A DNA stretch of 64,000 bases, from assembly GCA_033851545.1 (NCBI GenBank), contig JAWWOO010000097.1, positions 29,144 to 93,143 of the forward strand, given 5' to 3'. The position numbers and the translations under genes were made by a program. Each line of letters begins with the position of its first letter. Position 1 is the first letter of the stretch. The notes beneath the pieces were generated by a model. The model saw only the letters and a program-made list of their open reading frames with translations. It was not told the origin of the DNA and did no database searches. Source of the stretch: JAWWOL01 sp033851545 (lineage in GTDB: Bacteria > Actinomycetota > Actinomycetes > JAWWOL01). Positions 1 to 10,967 of the stretch are shown here, one piece after another.

Positions 1-375
1 GAGACGCGCGCCGGGCAGGTCGTACGAGCCGGCGATCACCTCGAGCTCGACCGTGTCGCCGCCAGCGGTCTCGCGGGAGACGAGGTCGGCCAGCGCGCGC
101 AGGAACCGCTCGTCCCCGTCCGCAGCGGCCAGCCAGACCGCCGACCCGCCGCGGGCGTTGCGGCGGAAACGGGCAGCCTGTTCGGCGGCCGAGGCTGCCG
201 GGACGACCTCGACCGTGACCCCGGCCGCGGCCAGTGCTGGGAGCTGCGGATGCTCGGCGTCCGCGGTCCAGACCGGCCCGGAGCGCAGCGCCTGCCAGGC
301 GTCCCAGGTGAGGCAGCCCGGGGCCACCCGCGGGCTGGTGGAGACCAGCAGCAGGCGGTCAGGCACGACGGTCAC
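1..375 (-). CDS. mazG: MazG family nucleoside triphosphate pyrophosphohydrolase (N-terminal part, cut by window edge)
   Basis: The first 125 codons of a gene running off the left edge. MazG hydrolyses (d)NTPs to monophosphates and clears non-canonical nucleotides. The visible part is the actinobacterial N-terminal extension, ending in GSYDLPGARL, the segment that in mycobacterial and streptomycete MazG lies just before the catalytic MazG domain; the catalytic residues are therefore outside the window. A GTG start at 373-375 lies 3 bases after the stop of the upstream lipoprotein gene, so the two are probably cotranscribed with mfd. The call rests on this N-terminal similarity and on the mfd neighbourhood (mfd-mazG is a known pairing). 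Confidence 0.75.
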   Translation of the reverse strand, partial: MTVVPDRLLLVSTSPRVAPGCLTWDAWQALRSGPVWTADAEHPQLPALAAAGVTVEVVPAASAAEQAARFRRNARGGSAVWLAAADGDERFLRALADLVSRETAGGDTVELEVIAGSYDLPGARL

Positions 376-378
376 GAC

Positions 379-1266
379 TCAGGACGAGGCGGACGGAGCG
401 GAGCTGGCGGCCGGGGCTGAGGCGGACGGCACCGCGGTGGCCGGCGCCACGACGTCGCTGCCGGCCGCGGTGATGCTGAAGGCGTGGGTGCTCGGGTCCT
501 CGGTCCAGGCCCCGAACCGGGGGTTGATGGTGACCTTGGCAGCCGTGGCCAGCGCGCTCTGGAAGTCCTGGGCGTCGAGCCGCGCGTCGACCCGGAGCAC
601 GGCGATGGTGGTCCCGACGGTCGCGATGAGCGGTACGCCGGGCTTCTGCGTGGCCAGTGCCGGGACGCCGAGCTGCGAGAGCTGGACCAACCCCGCCTTG
701 CCGCCGTTGGCCTTGAGGGTGGGGTCGGTGGCGTACTTGGCGGCGATGGCCGCGGCGTCCGCCGGGTTCTTGGTCAGCAACCCGAGGACGGTCTGGGCAG
801 TCGCCTGGTCGGCGACGGTGACGGCGTAGAGGTCGACGGTGTCGACCCGCTGGGTCTTGGCGGCGAAGTCCTTCATGATCGCGACGGCCACCGCCTGCGT
901 CTGCGCGCTCAGCCGCTGGGCCGAGTCCGGCGTGTCGGCCTTGCTGGTCGCGGCCTGTTGGACCAGCGCGGCGTACGCCTCGTCGATGTCTCCCTGCGCG
1001 ACGGTGATGTGCAGGCTCTTGGCCAAGGCCAGGACCTGCTTGTTCTGCACCAGCTGGGCCAGCACCTCGTCCTGCAGCTTGGCGCCCTGCGCCTTACCGG
1101 TCGTCGTCCGCGCCGCGGCCTCGTAGGCCGTGTTGAGCGTCCTGGTCGAGATCCGGTCGCTGCCGACGGTCGCCGCCGTGCCGACCCGGGACTGGCAGCC
1201 GGAAGCCAGCAGGAGAGCGGCGAGCACCCCGACACCGAGAGAGGCGGTACGCGGCTTGCTGGTCAC
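379..1266 (-). CDS. SurA-like N-terminal-domain lipoprotein (putative extracellular chaperone/foldase)
   Basis: Protein of 295 residues starting at GTG 1264-1266. It has a short basic N-terminus, a hydrophobic stretch and a lipobox LASGC, so it should be exported and lipid-anchored outside the membrane. After the cysteine comes a sequence typical of the SurA/PrsA N-terminal helical domain (VGSDRISTRTLNTAYEAA onward), then an alpha-helical region and a Ser/Ala-rich tail. No clear parvulin (PPIase) signature is evident, so chaperone activity without isomerase activity is likely (inference). It lies between mfd (47 bases upstream) and mazG (3 bases downstream). Upstream in-frame codons overlap mfd in a different frame and are not part of this protein. 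Confidence 0.75.
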   Translation of the reverse strand: MTSKPRTASLGVGVLAALLLASGCQSRVGTAATVGSDRISTRTLNTAYEAAARTTTGKAQGAKLQDEVLAQLVQNKQVLALAKSLHITVAQGDIDEAYAALVQQAATSKADTPDSAQRLSAQTQAVAVAIMKDFAAKTQRVDTVDLYAVTVADQATAQTVLGLLTKNPADAAAIAAKYATDPTLKANGGKAGLVQLSQLGVPALATQKPGVPLIATVGTTIAVLRVDARLDAQDFQSALATAAKVTINPRFGAWTEDPSTHAFSITAAGSDVVAPATAVPSASAPAASSAPSASS

Positions 1267-1313
1267 GAGCGTCCTTCCGTCCGGGCAGATCACACGGGGT
1301 CCTACGGTACCGG

Positions 1314-4877
<3,564 letters not shown>

Positions 4878-4921
4878 CAGCACTCCTAGACTCAGATGCT
4901 CCCAGCGGTGACAGCACGAAC

Positions 4922-4949
4922 ACCCCCGGACGGCACACAGCCCGGGGGT
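4922..4949 (-). terminator. GC-rich hairpin between GNAT gene and mfd
   Basis: ACCCCCGG (4922-4929) can pair with CCGGGGGT (4942-4949) around a 12-base loop. It lies downstream of the acetyltransferase gene and about 40 bases before mfd on the same strand. There is no T-run, so it may be an attenuating or Rho-assisted site rather than a classical terminator. The rest of the 4884-5076 gap shows nothing recognisable. Confidence 0.35.
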
Positions 4950-5076
4950 CGAGATGTCCAGGCTACCTGGGGCGCGAGGGAGCAGACGCAGGGCCGGTGC
5001 CGTCGGTGCTCTGGGCCGTCACGGTGATCTCGTAGCGCGTTGCCGGTGCCGGCACTCGGTCGCTGAGGCGTACGGC

Positions 5077-5955
5077 TTACAGGTCCAGCTGGTACTGCAG
5101 CTCCTGATGGGTCGGGATGAACCCCAGCGCGTCGTTGATCGCGCGCATCCTGACGTTGCTCTGTGCCGTGTCGGTCACGAGCCCGCCGAGTCGAGGATGA
5201 CGCTGCGCGGCCTCCACGATCGACAATGCCTTCATCCAGCCAGCCAGGCCCCTGCCCCGATGGGTCGGCAGGACGGCGGTGCCGTAGCACTGGCCGTCGC
5301 CGGTGCCGTCACCAGGAACGACCAGCTCGGTGAACCCCGCGACGGTGCCGTCGGAGGTGTTGAGCGCGACCACGGTGTGCAGCAACTGGCCCCTGTCGGC
5401 GACCGCCCGGGCGGCAGCCTTGACCCGCGCGACATCCCAGGTGACCGCTCCGTAGTCCGTGTCGTCCATGGGCATGTCGTCCATGGCCACCCGCGAGGCG
5501 GCGAAGCTCTCGGTTAGGTGCTCAGGCACCAGACCGTCCCACGACACGAGCCGGTAGCCCGGGTGCTCCTGTGCGACGGCGGCGGCGAGCGCCCGCAGGT
5601 CAGCTGCCTCCAACACCAGCCGCGCGTAGATCAGCGTGAGCACCATGCGAAACCCCCGCGCGGGCAGGAAGAACTCTCCAGCGGAGTCACCCGCGGTCTG
5701 CGCGACGACGGTGCGCCTGCCTTCCGACCGCGCCGCGGCCACCGCGCGCTCCAGCAACAGGCTGCCGACGCCTCGCCGTCGCTCCGCCGGGTGGACGTTC
5801 AGCTCGAGGTCGCCAAGATGAGCCTGCCCGGCGGCGTCGAAGAGCCGGAGGAACGCAGCACCGACCGGAATCCCGTCCTCGGCGGCCAGCCAGGCCAGCC
5901 GGTGGTTGGTGTGACCTGCGTCAGGATCGCTGAGGGCGGTGATCTGGACGGACAC
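5077..5955 (-). CDS. GNAT family N-acetyltransferase with two tandem GNAT domains
   Basis: 292 residues. The N-terminal GNAT fold (about 1-120) contains the acetyl-CoA loop RRRGVGSLLLERAV. The second GNAT unit (about 145-290) has a weaker pyrophosphate loop (THRGRGLAGWMK) followed by NVRMRAINDALGF, the usual motif-B region. Duplicated GNAT proteins of this size are common in actinobacteria and include mycothiol-synthase-like enzymes; the substrate here cannot be told from sequence. It follows the ybjQ-like gene by 6 bases, so it is probably in the pth operon. Confidence 0.85.
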   Translation of the reverse strand: MSVQITALSDPDAGHTNHRLAWLAAEDGIPVGAAFLRLFDAAGQAHLGDLELNVHPAERRRGVGSLLLERAVAAARSEGRRTVVAQTAGDSAGEFFLPARGFRMVLTLIYARLVLEAADLRALAAAVAQEHPGYRLVSWDGLVPEHLTESFAASRVAMDDMPMDDTDYGAVTWDVARVKAAARAVADRGQLLHTVVALNTSDGTVAGFTELVVPGDGTGDGQCYGTAVLPTHRGRGLAGWMKALSIVEAAQRHPRLGGLVTDTAQSNVRMRAINDALGFIPTHQELQYQLDL

Positions 5956-5961
5956 CAGACC

Positions 5962-6282
5962 CTAGAGCTTCGTCGCGCGGACGGCGGTCCCGTACGCGCA
6001 GATCTCGGTCCAGTTCGGGCCCATCTCGGAGGTGTCGAAGCGCATCGCGATGATGGCGTCGGCCCCCCGTCGGGTCGCCTCCTCGATCATCCGGTTCATC
6101 GTCTCGTTGCGGCTGTCGTACAGGGCCTTGGTCATGCCCTTGAGCTCGCCGCCCAGGACCGACTTGAGGCCGGCGCCCATCTGCGAGAACGCGTTGCGGG
6201 ACCGTACGGTCAGGCCCCAGACCTCACCGAGGACCTCCTCGATGCGCCAGCCGGGCAGGTCGTTCGTGGTCGCGATGAGCAT
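5962..6282 (-). CDS. YbjQ/UPF0145 family protein
   Basis: 106 residues matching the small YbjQ (heavy-metal-binding-domain-like, UPF0145) family: N-terminal LIATTNDLPGW, central RSRNAFSQMGAGLKSVLGGE, then the NRMIEEATRRGADAI helix and a C-terminal strand AYGTAVRA. Family members form pentameric rings of unknown function. The gene is complete, 14 bases after pth and 6 bases before the GNAT gene. Confidence 0.9.
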   Translation of the reverse strand: MLIATTNDLPGWRIEEVLGEVWGLTVRSRNAFSQMGAGLKSVLGGELKGMTKALYDSRNETMNRMIEEATRRGADAIIAMRFDTSEMGPNWTEICAYGTAVRATKL

Positions 6283-6296
6283 CTCGGTCTCCCAGG

Positions 6297-6887
6297 TCAG
6301 ACGGGGTCTGCGTGATACGCATTCTGCGCCCGATCCAGCCCTTCGCGCGTCAGCGACCCGACGGCATCGGCGGCGCGGTCGACCAGGAAGTCGAGCTCCT
6401 TGCGCTCCGCGGCCGAGAAGTCCCTCAGGACGAAGGCAGCGGGGTCCATCCGGCCGGGCGGGCGCCCGATCCCGAACCGGACCCGGAAGAACTCGCCACT
6501 GCCCAGGGACCTGCGCAGGGACTTGAGCCCGTTGTGGCCGTTGTCGCCCCCGCCGAGCTTGAGCCGCAGCGTCCCGTACGGGATGTCCAGCTCGTCGTGG
6601 ACGACGACGATCCGCTCGAGGGGGACCTTGTAGAAGTCGCGGATCGCGGCGACCGGGCCGCCAGACTCGTTCATGTACGCCTTGGGCTTGGCAAGAATGA
6701 CTCTGGCACCCGACGGTTGGTCAAGCCGGCCCTCGACGACGTCGGCGCGACCCTTGTGCGCCTTGAACCTGGCGCCCATCCGCTGCGCCAGCAGGTCGAC
6801 CACGAAGAAGCCGATGTTGTGCCGGTTGCCGGCGTAGTCGGGGCCCGGGTTGCCGAGGCCGACGACCAGCCAGCTGTCGTCGGCCAT
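6297..6887 (-). CDS. pth: Peptidyl-tRNA hydrolase
   Basis: 196 residues, normal size. Pth cleaves the ester bond of peptidyl-tRNAs released from stalled ribosomes. Family signatures are present: GLGNPGPDYAGNRHNIGF with the catalytic His, the KPKAYMNESG segment, HDELDIPYGTLRLK and GGDNGHNGLKS. It starts 21 bases after the end of rplY; the rplY-pth pairing is conserved in actinobacteria. Confidence 0.97.
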   Translation of the reverse strand: MADDSWLVVGLGNPGPDYAGNRHNIGFFVVDLLAQRMGARFKAHKGRADVVEGRLDQPSGARVILAKPKAYMNESGGPVAAIRDFYKVPLERIVVVHDELDIPYGTLRLKLGGGDNGHNGLKSLRRSLGSGEFFRVRFGIGRPPGRMDPAAFVLRDFSAAERKELDFLVDRAADAVGSLTREGLDRAQNAYHADPV

Positions 6888-6908
6888 CAGCGTCTGCGGT
6901 GGGGCTGG

Positions 6909-7541
6909 TTACTCAGCGGCGGCGGCGGCAACCGGCGCCGCGGCGGGCTCGGCCTCGGCCGGGGCCTCGCCGAGCTCGGCGTCGAGCTGGGCGGCGGTCT
7001 GCTTGGCCACGACGTGCACCAGGACCTGGTCCGGGTCGCCGGCCAGCGTGACGTTGGCGGGCAGCTTGATGTCACGGGCGTGCACGGCGTCGCCGATCTG
7101 GAAGCCCTCGACGGAGATCTCGAACTCGCTCGGGATGTGGGTCGCCTCGGCCTCGACGCTCAGCGTGTTGGCGCCGACGTCGAGCATGCCGTCGCTGGTG
7201 ATGTCGCCGACGACGTTGACCGGGATCTCGACGGTGACCTTCTCGCCCTGGCGGACCAGGACCAGGTCGACGTGTTCGAAGAAGCCCTTGATCGGGTGCC
7301 GGACGACGGCCTTGGGCAGGCAGAGCTGGTCGCCGGTCTCCAAGCCCTCGAGGCGCAGCAGCGTGTTGGCGCCTCCGTGCTTGAGCGCGATCAGCAGGTC
7401 GTGGCTCGGCAGCGAGACATGCACCGGTGCGGTGCCGTGACCGTAGAGGACGGCCGGCACCCGGTTGGCGCGGCGGATCCGCCGGGCAGCGCCCTTGCCG
7501 AACTCGGTGCGGGGCTCAGCGGCGATACGGACCTCGGACAC
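6909..7541 (-). CDS. rplY: 50S ribosomal protein L25/general stress protein Ctc
   Basis: 210 residues from GTG 7539-7541, preceded by GAGGAG. L25 binds 5S rRNA. The protein has the N-terminal L25 domain (SEVRIAAEPRTEFGKGAARR, VPAVLYGHG, HDLLIAL) and the longer Ctc-type C-terminal TL5 beta domain, ending in an acidic Ala/Glu-rich tail. Longer in-frame readings upstream are not supported, because the L25 fold begins exactly at this GTG. The 7542-7729 gap contains TAGACT (7692-7697 on the minus strand), a possible -10 element, giving a leader of about 145 bases. Confidence 0.95.
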   Translation of the reverse strand: MSEVRIAAEPRTEFGKGAARRIRRANRVPAVLYGHGTAPVHVSLPSHDLLIALKHGGANTLLRLEGLETGDQLCLPKAVVRHPIKGFFEHVDLVLVRQGEKVTVEIPVNVVGDITSDGMLDVGANTLSVEAEATHIPSEFEISVEGFQIGDAVHARDIKLPANVTLAGDPDQVLVHVVAKQTAAQLDAELGEAPAEAEPAAAPVAAAAAE

Positions 7542-7729
7542 GGCGGTGCTCTCCTCTTGCGGGGGCAGTTCGGATACGGGCTCAGGTGGTGCGGTGGTGC
7601 TTCGTCGGGCGTTCAGCCACCAGGGGCGGCGCCACGCCGGAGCGGGCACACCCGGCCTTGCAGGTCAGGGGGACTCGTACGCGGAAACCGAAGTCTAGCC
7701 GGACCTCGGCAGAACCCGAAACCGGCCGC

Positions 7730-8710
7730 TCAGCCGTCACCGTCGAACAGGCTCGTGACCGAGCCGTCGTCGAAGACCTCACGGATGGCCCGGGCGATCA
7801 TCGGGGCGATCGAGAGCACCGTGAGCTTGTCGAACTGCTGCTCCGAGGTCAGCGGGAGCGTGTTAGTGGCCACCACCTCGCTGATCCGGGAGTTCTTCAG
7901 CCGGTCGACGGCCGGACCGGACAGGACTGCGTGCGTGGTGGTGACGACGACGTCGGAGGCGCCGGCCTTGAACAGCACGTCGGCGGCCTGGGTGATCGTG
8001 CCCGCCGTGTCGATCATGTCGTCGACGATGATGGCCACCCGGCCGGAGACGTCACCGACGACCCGGTTGGCGACGACCTGGTTGGCGACCTTCGGGTCAC
8101 GGGTCTTGTGGATGAACGCCAGCGGGCAGCCGCCGAGCCGGTCGGTCCATCGCTCGGCGACCCGCACCCTGCCGGAGTCCGGCGCGACGATCGTGACGTT
8201 GCTGGTGTCGTACTTCTCGGCCACGTAGTCGGCCAGCAGCGGCAGCGCGAACAGGTGGTCGACCGGGCCGTCGAAGAAGCCCTGGATCTGGGCGGTGTGC
8301 AGGTCGACCGACATCATCCGGTCGGCACCCGCGGTCTTGAACAGGTCGGCGACCAACCGGGCCGAGATCGGCTCGCGGCCGCGGTGCTTCTTGTCCTGCC
8401 GGGCGTACGGGTAGAACGGGGCCACCACGGTGATCCGTTTGGCCGACGCCCGCTTGAGGGCGTCGATCATGATCAGCGTCTCCATGATCCACTTGTTGAT
8501 CGACGCGGTGTGGCTCTGCAGGACGAAAGCGTCGCAGCCGCGTACGGACTCCTGGAACCTCACGTAGATCTCACCGTTGGCGAAGTCACGGATCGTCGTC
8601 GGCGTCGGCTGGGTGCCGAGCTCGGAGGCCACCTCCTGCGCCAGCTCGGGGTAGCCGCGCCCCGAGAAGAGCATGAGTGTCTTGCGGCCGCTGATCTGAA
8701 TGCCGGTCAC
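7730..8710 (-). CDS. prs: Ribose-phosphate pyrophosphokinase
   Basis: 326 residues from GTG 8708-8710 with AGGGAG four bases upstream. It makes PRPP from ribose-5-phosphate and ATP for purine, pyrimidine, His, Trp and arabinan pathways. Diagnostic motifs: FANGEIYVRFQESVRG, the ATP-binding PFYPYARQDKKHRGREPI, the metal/catalytic segment SVDLHTAQIQGFFD, and the PRPP loop VDDMIDTAGT. It lies 71 bases downstream of glmU, the usual actinobacterial glmU-prs arrangement. Confidence 0.97.
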   Translation of the reverse strand: MTGIQISGRKTLMLFSGRGYPELAQEVASELGTQPTPTTIRDFANGEIYVRFQESVRGCDAFVLQSHTASINKWIMETLIMIDALKRASAKRITVVAPFYPYARQDKKHRGREPISARLVADLFKTAGADRMMSVDLHTAQIQGFFDGPVDHLFALPLLADYVAEKYDTSNVTIVAPDSGRVRVAERWTDRLGGCPLAFIHKTRDPKVANQVVANRVVGDVSGRVAIIVDDMIDTAGTITQAADVLFKAGASDVVVTTTHAVLSGPAVDRLKNSRISEVVATNTLPLTSEQQFDKLTVLSIAPMIARAIREVFDDGSVTSLFDGDG

Positions 8711-8781
8711 GGAACTCCCTGTGGGTGGTGCTGCCCTACGAGCCATTCTGCCGGTAGTCGGCCGAGCCGTCAGGCCCGGTC

Positions 8782-10230
8782 TCAGGTCTCGGTCGTTTGC
8801 CGCAGCTCGGCAGCTGCTGCCGCTTCGGCCGACCTCGTGCCCGCCCGCTTGCGGGCGACCCAGCCGATGATGTTGCGCTGCTGCCCGCGGGCGACGGCGA
8901 GCGCTCCGGCAGGGACGTCCTGGGTGATCACCGACCCGGCGGCGGTGTAGGCGCCGTCGCCGATCGCGACCGGAGCGACGATCATGCTGTCGCTGCCCAC
9001 CCGTACGTCGGAGCCGACCGTCGAGTGGTGCTTGGTGATGCCGTCGAAGTTGACGAAGACCGTCGCCGCGCCGATGTTGGTCCGCTCGCCGATGGTGGCG
9101 TCGCCGACGTAGGACAGGTGAGGCACCTTCGACCCCTCTCCGACCTGGCTGTTCTTGATCTCGACGTACGCCCCGGCCTTGGTGTTCGCGCCGAGCACCG
9201 TGCCCGGGCGGAGATAGGTGTACGGGCCCACCTCGGCGCCGGCCCCGATGTGCGCGCCGATGGTGGTGCTCGCGAGGACCGAGGCGCCCGGCTCCACGAT
9301 CGTGTCGGTGAGCTGCGACGACGGGCCGACGACCGCGCCGGCCCGTACGACGGTGTGGCCCTTGAGGATCGTGTACGGCTCGATCCGGGCGTCGCTCTCG
9401 ACCACCACGTCGGCGTCGATCCAGGTGGTCGACGGGTCGGTGACGGTGGCTCCCGCGATCATCGCGGCGTGGACGATCCGGTCCCGGAGGGTGACCCCGA
9501 CGGCGGCGAGCTGGGCGCGGTCGTTGACCCCGGCCGCCTCGCGGTGGTCGGCGACGGTGACCGCCCCGACCGGGCGCCCGTCCGCCACGAAGACGGCCAC
9601 GACGTCGGTGAGGTACTCCTCACCCTGGGCGTTGTGCGTGGACAATCGGCTGAGCGCCCCCCGGAGCAGCGCCGCGTCGAACGCGTAGACGCTCGTGCCC
9701 ACCTCGCGGAGCGCCAGCGTCGCCTCGTCGGCATCCCGCTGCTCGACGATCGCCAGCACGGCGCCGGTCCTGTCCCTGACCACCCGGCCGTAGCCGGTCG
9801 GGTCGGGCAGGCTGGCGGTGAGCAGCGTCGCCGCGTTGCCGGCCGCGTGGTGCTCCTCGAGCATCGCGGCCAGCGCCGGGCTGGTCAGCAACGGCGCGTC
9901 GCCGGGCAGGACCACGATGGTCCCGTCCAGGTCGACGCCGGCGCCTTCCAGGGCTACCCGTACGGCGTGACCGGTGCCGTTCTGCTGCTCCTGCACCACG
10001 GCCCGGGCGGTGGGGAGGATCGCAGCCAGGTGCTCGGCGACCAGGCCCCTGCCGTGCCCGACGACGACCAGCGTGTGTTCGGCGTGCAGTGGACCCGCGG
10101 CGGCCAGGACGTGCCCGAGCAGGGTCCGTCCAGCGAGCTCGTGCAGCACCTTGGGGGTGGCCGGCGACTTCATCCGGGTGCCTTCGCCCGCGGCCAGGAC
10201 GACCACGGCGGAGGGGCGGGGCTGGCTCAT
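8782..10230 (-). CDS. glmU: Bifunctional UDP-N-acetylglucosamine pyrophosphorylase/glucosamine-1-phosphate N-acetyltransferase
   Basis: 482 residues from ATG 10228-10230 with GAGGAG upstream. It makes UDP-GlcNAc, the precursor of peptidoglycan. N-terminal nucleotidyltransferase domain: LAAGEGTRMKS, LPGDAPLL, EQRDADEATL. C-terminal left-handed beta-helix acetyltransferase: repeated hexapeptides, RPGTVLGANTKAG, EIKNSQVGEGSKVPHLSYVG and NFDGITKHHS. It ends with a short Ala-rich tail. tRNA-Gln lies 29 bases upstream on the same strand. Confidence 0.97.
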   Translation of the reverse strand: MSQPRPSAVVVLAAGEGTRMKSPATPKVLHELAGRTLLGHVLAAAGPLHAEHTLVVVGHGRGLVAEHLAAILPTARAVVQEQQNGTGHAVRVALEGAGVDLDGTIVVLPGDAPLLTSPALAAMLEEHHAAGNAATLLTASLPDPTGYGRVVRDRTGAVLAIVEQRDADEATLALREVGTSVYAFDAALLRGALSRLSTHNAQGEEYLTDVVAVFVADGRPVGAVTVADHREAAGVNDRAQLAAVGVTLRDRIVHAAMIAGATVTDPSTTWIDADVVVESDARIEPYTILKGHTVVRAGAVVGPSSQLTDTIVEPGASVLASTTIGAHIGAGAEVGPYTYLRPGTVLGANTKAGAYVEIKNSQVGEGSKVPHLSYVGDATIGERTNIGAATVFVNFDGITKHHSTVGSDVRVGSDSMIVAPVAIGDGAYTAAGSVITQDVPAGALAVARGQQRNIIGWVARKRAGTRSAEAAAAAELRQTTET

Positions 10231-10259
10231 CGGGTCGGACTCCTCGCTGGACGAAAGAG

Positions 10260-10332
10260 CTCCCCGGCCAGGACTCGAACCTGGACTCCGAGCCTCCAAA
10301 GGGCTGGGTGCTGCCAATTACACCACCGGGGA
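10260..10332 (-). tRNA. tRNA-Gln (anticodon TTG)
   Basis: A complete cloverleaf on the minus strand. The acceptor TCCCCGG (10326-10332) pairs with CCGGGGA (10261-10267), the discriminator base is G, the anticodon stem AGCC/GGCT carries the loop CTTTGGA (anticodon TTG), and the T loop is GTTCGAGTC. CCA is not encoded. Confidence 0.93.
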
Positions 10333-10529
10333 ACGGTGATCCTCCGCGGTTGTGGCCGCGGCAGGGACGCGACAAGGTTATCGGCCCGGGACGGGAACCC
10401 CGAGTTGGTCCTGGCGGTGTCCTTGTACATCGGTCGCTGCGCATCGAAATCTGATCCACCGATGGGACAGCATGAACCAGCGCCGAGCTCGGTACGGCCG
10501 ACCCGCCCGGCACTTAGACGAAGGCGGTC

Positions 10530-10676
10530 GTGCCCACGACGAGTGCGCCCTGTCTGTCCGTCGACCGGCTCACGAAGCTGCGCGGCAAGGCTGCTGCGGC
10601 CTTGGTCGCGCGGCACCCGGACGATGCCTCGAACAACGATCTGCCGGTCATCGCGGACGAGGACAGCCCCGGCTGA
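10530..10676 (+). CDS. Possible small protein of 48 residues (doubtful)
   Basis: GTG at 10530 with GAAGG five bases upstream opens a 48-codon frame ending in TGA 10674-10676. Its composition (LTKLRGKAAAALVARHPD, then an acidic tail) resembles real coding sequence. No family is recognised, and it lies in a stretch that otherwise looks like decayed DNA, so it may itself be a gene remnant. Confidence 0.2.
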   Translation: MPTTSAPCLSVDRLTKLRGKAAAALVARHPDDASNNDLPVIADEDSPG

Positions 10677-10679
10677 GCA

Positions 10680-10965
10680 GCAACCCTCCGCTGGCATTTC
10701 GACGCTGCGGGTCCGTCGACCGGATCACGGCCTTCTGGACCCCAGGACAGCGGCTCGACGCGCTCTCGCGGGTCCCGGCTGTGAAGATCGAGGAGCGCAG
10801 CTGGCCGGAGGTGCAGGAGCCGGCACGGCCGACTTCGCGGTCACCGGGAGGTTCCGAGGGGCGAAGCACCAGCTCGCCTGCGGCCTGCACATGCGGCGCA
10901 AGGGCAGCGTCGACGGCAACCCGTTCAGCTGCGACTCCTCGCACGTCCTGTTCAGCGCACCCTAG
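10680..10965 (+). pseudogene. Probable frameshifted remnant of a secreted protein C-terminus
   Basis: The gene-free stretch 10333-10967 shows coding-like sequence split over two frames. One frame reads CGSVDRITAFWTPGQRLDAL and VPAVKIEERSWPEVQ from about 10700. After about 10810 the coding-like signal moves to another frame (ADFAVTGRFRGAKHQLACGL, then SVDGNPFSCDSSHVLFSAP), which stops at TAG 10963-10965. The last part resembles beta-sandwich tails of actinobacterial secreted proteins (impression only). No start is visible, and the family is not established. Confidence 0.25.
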
Positions 10966-10967
10966 GT

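Noticed and set aside
10725..10919. Minus-strand small frame
   Set aside because: Shadow of the relic on the plus strand; no ribosome site.
8797..10965. A 722-codon plus-strand frame opposite glmU
   Set aside because: Antisense shadow; only its last ~60 codons (outside glmU) were kept, as a possible relic.
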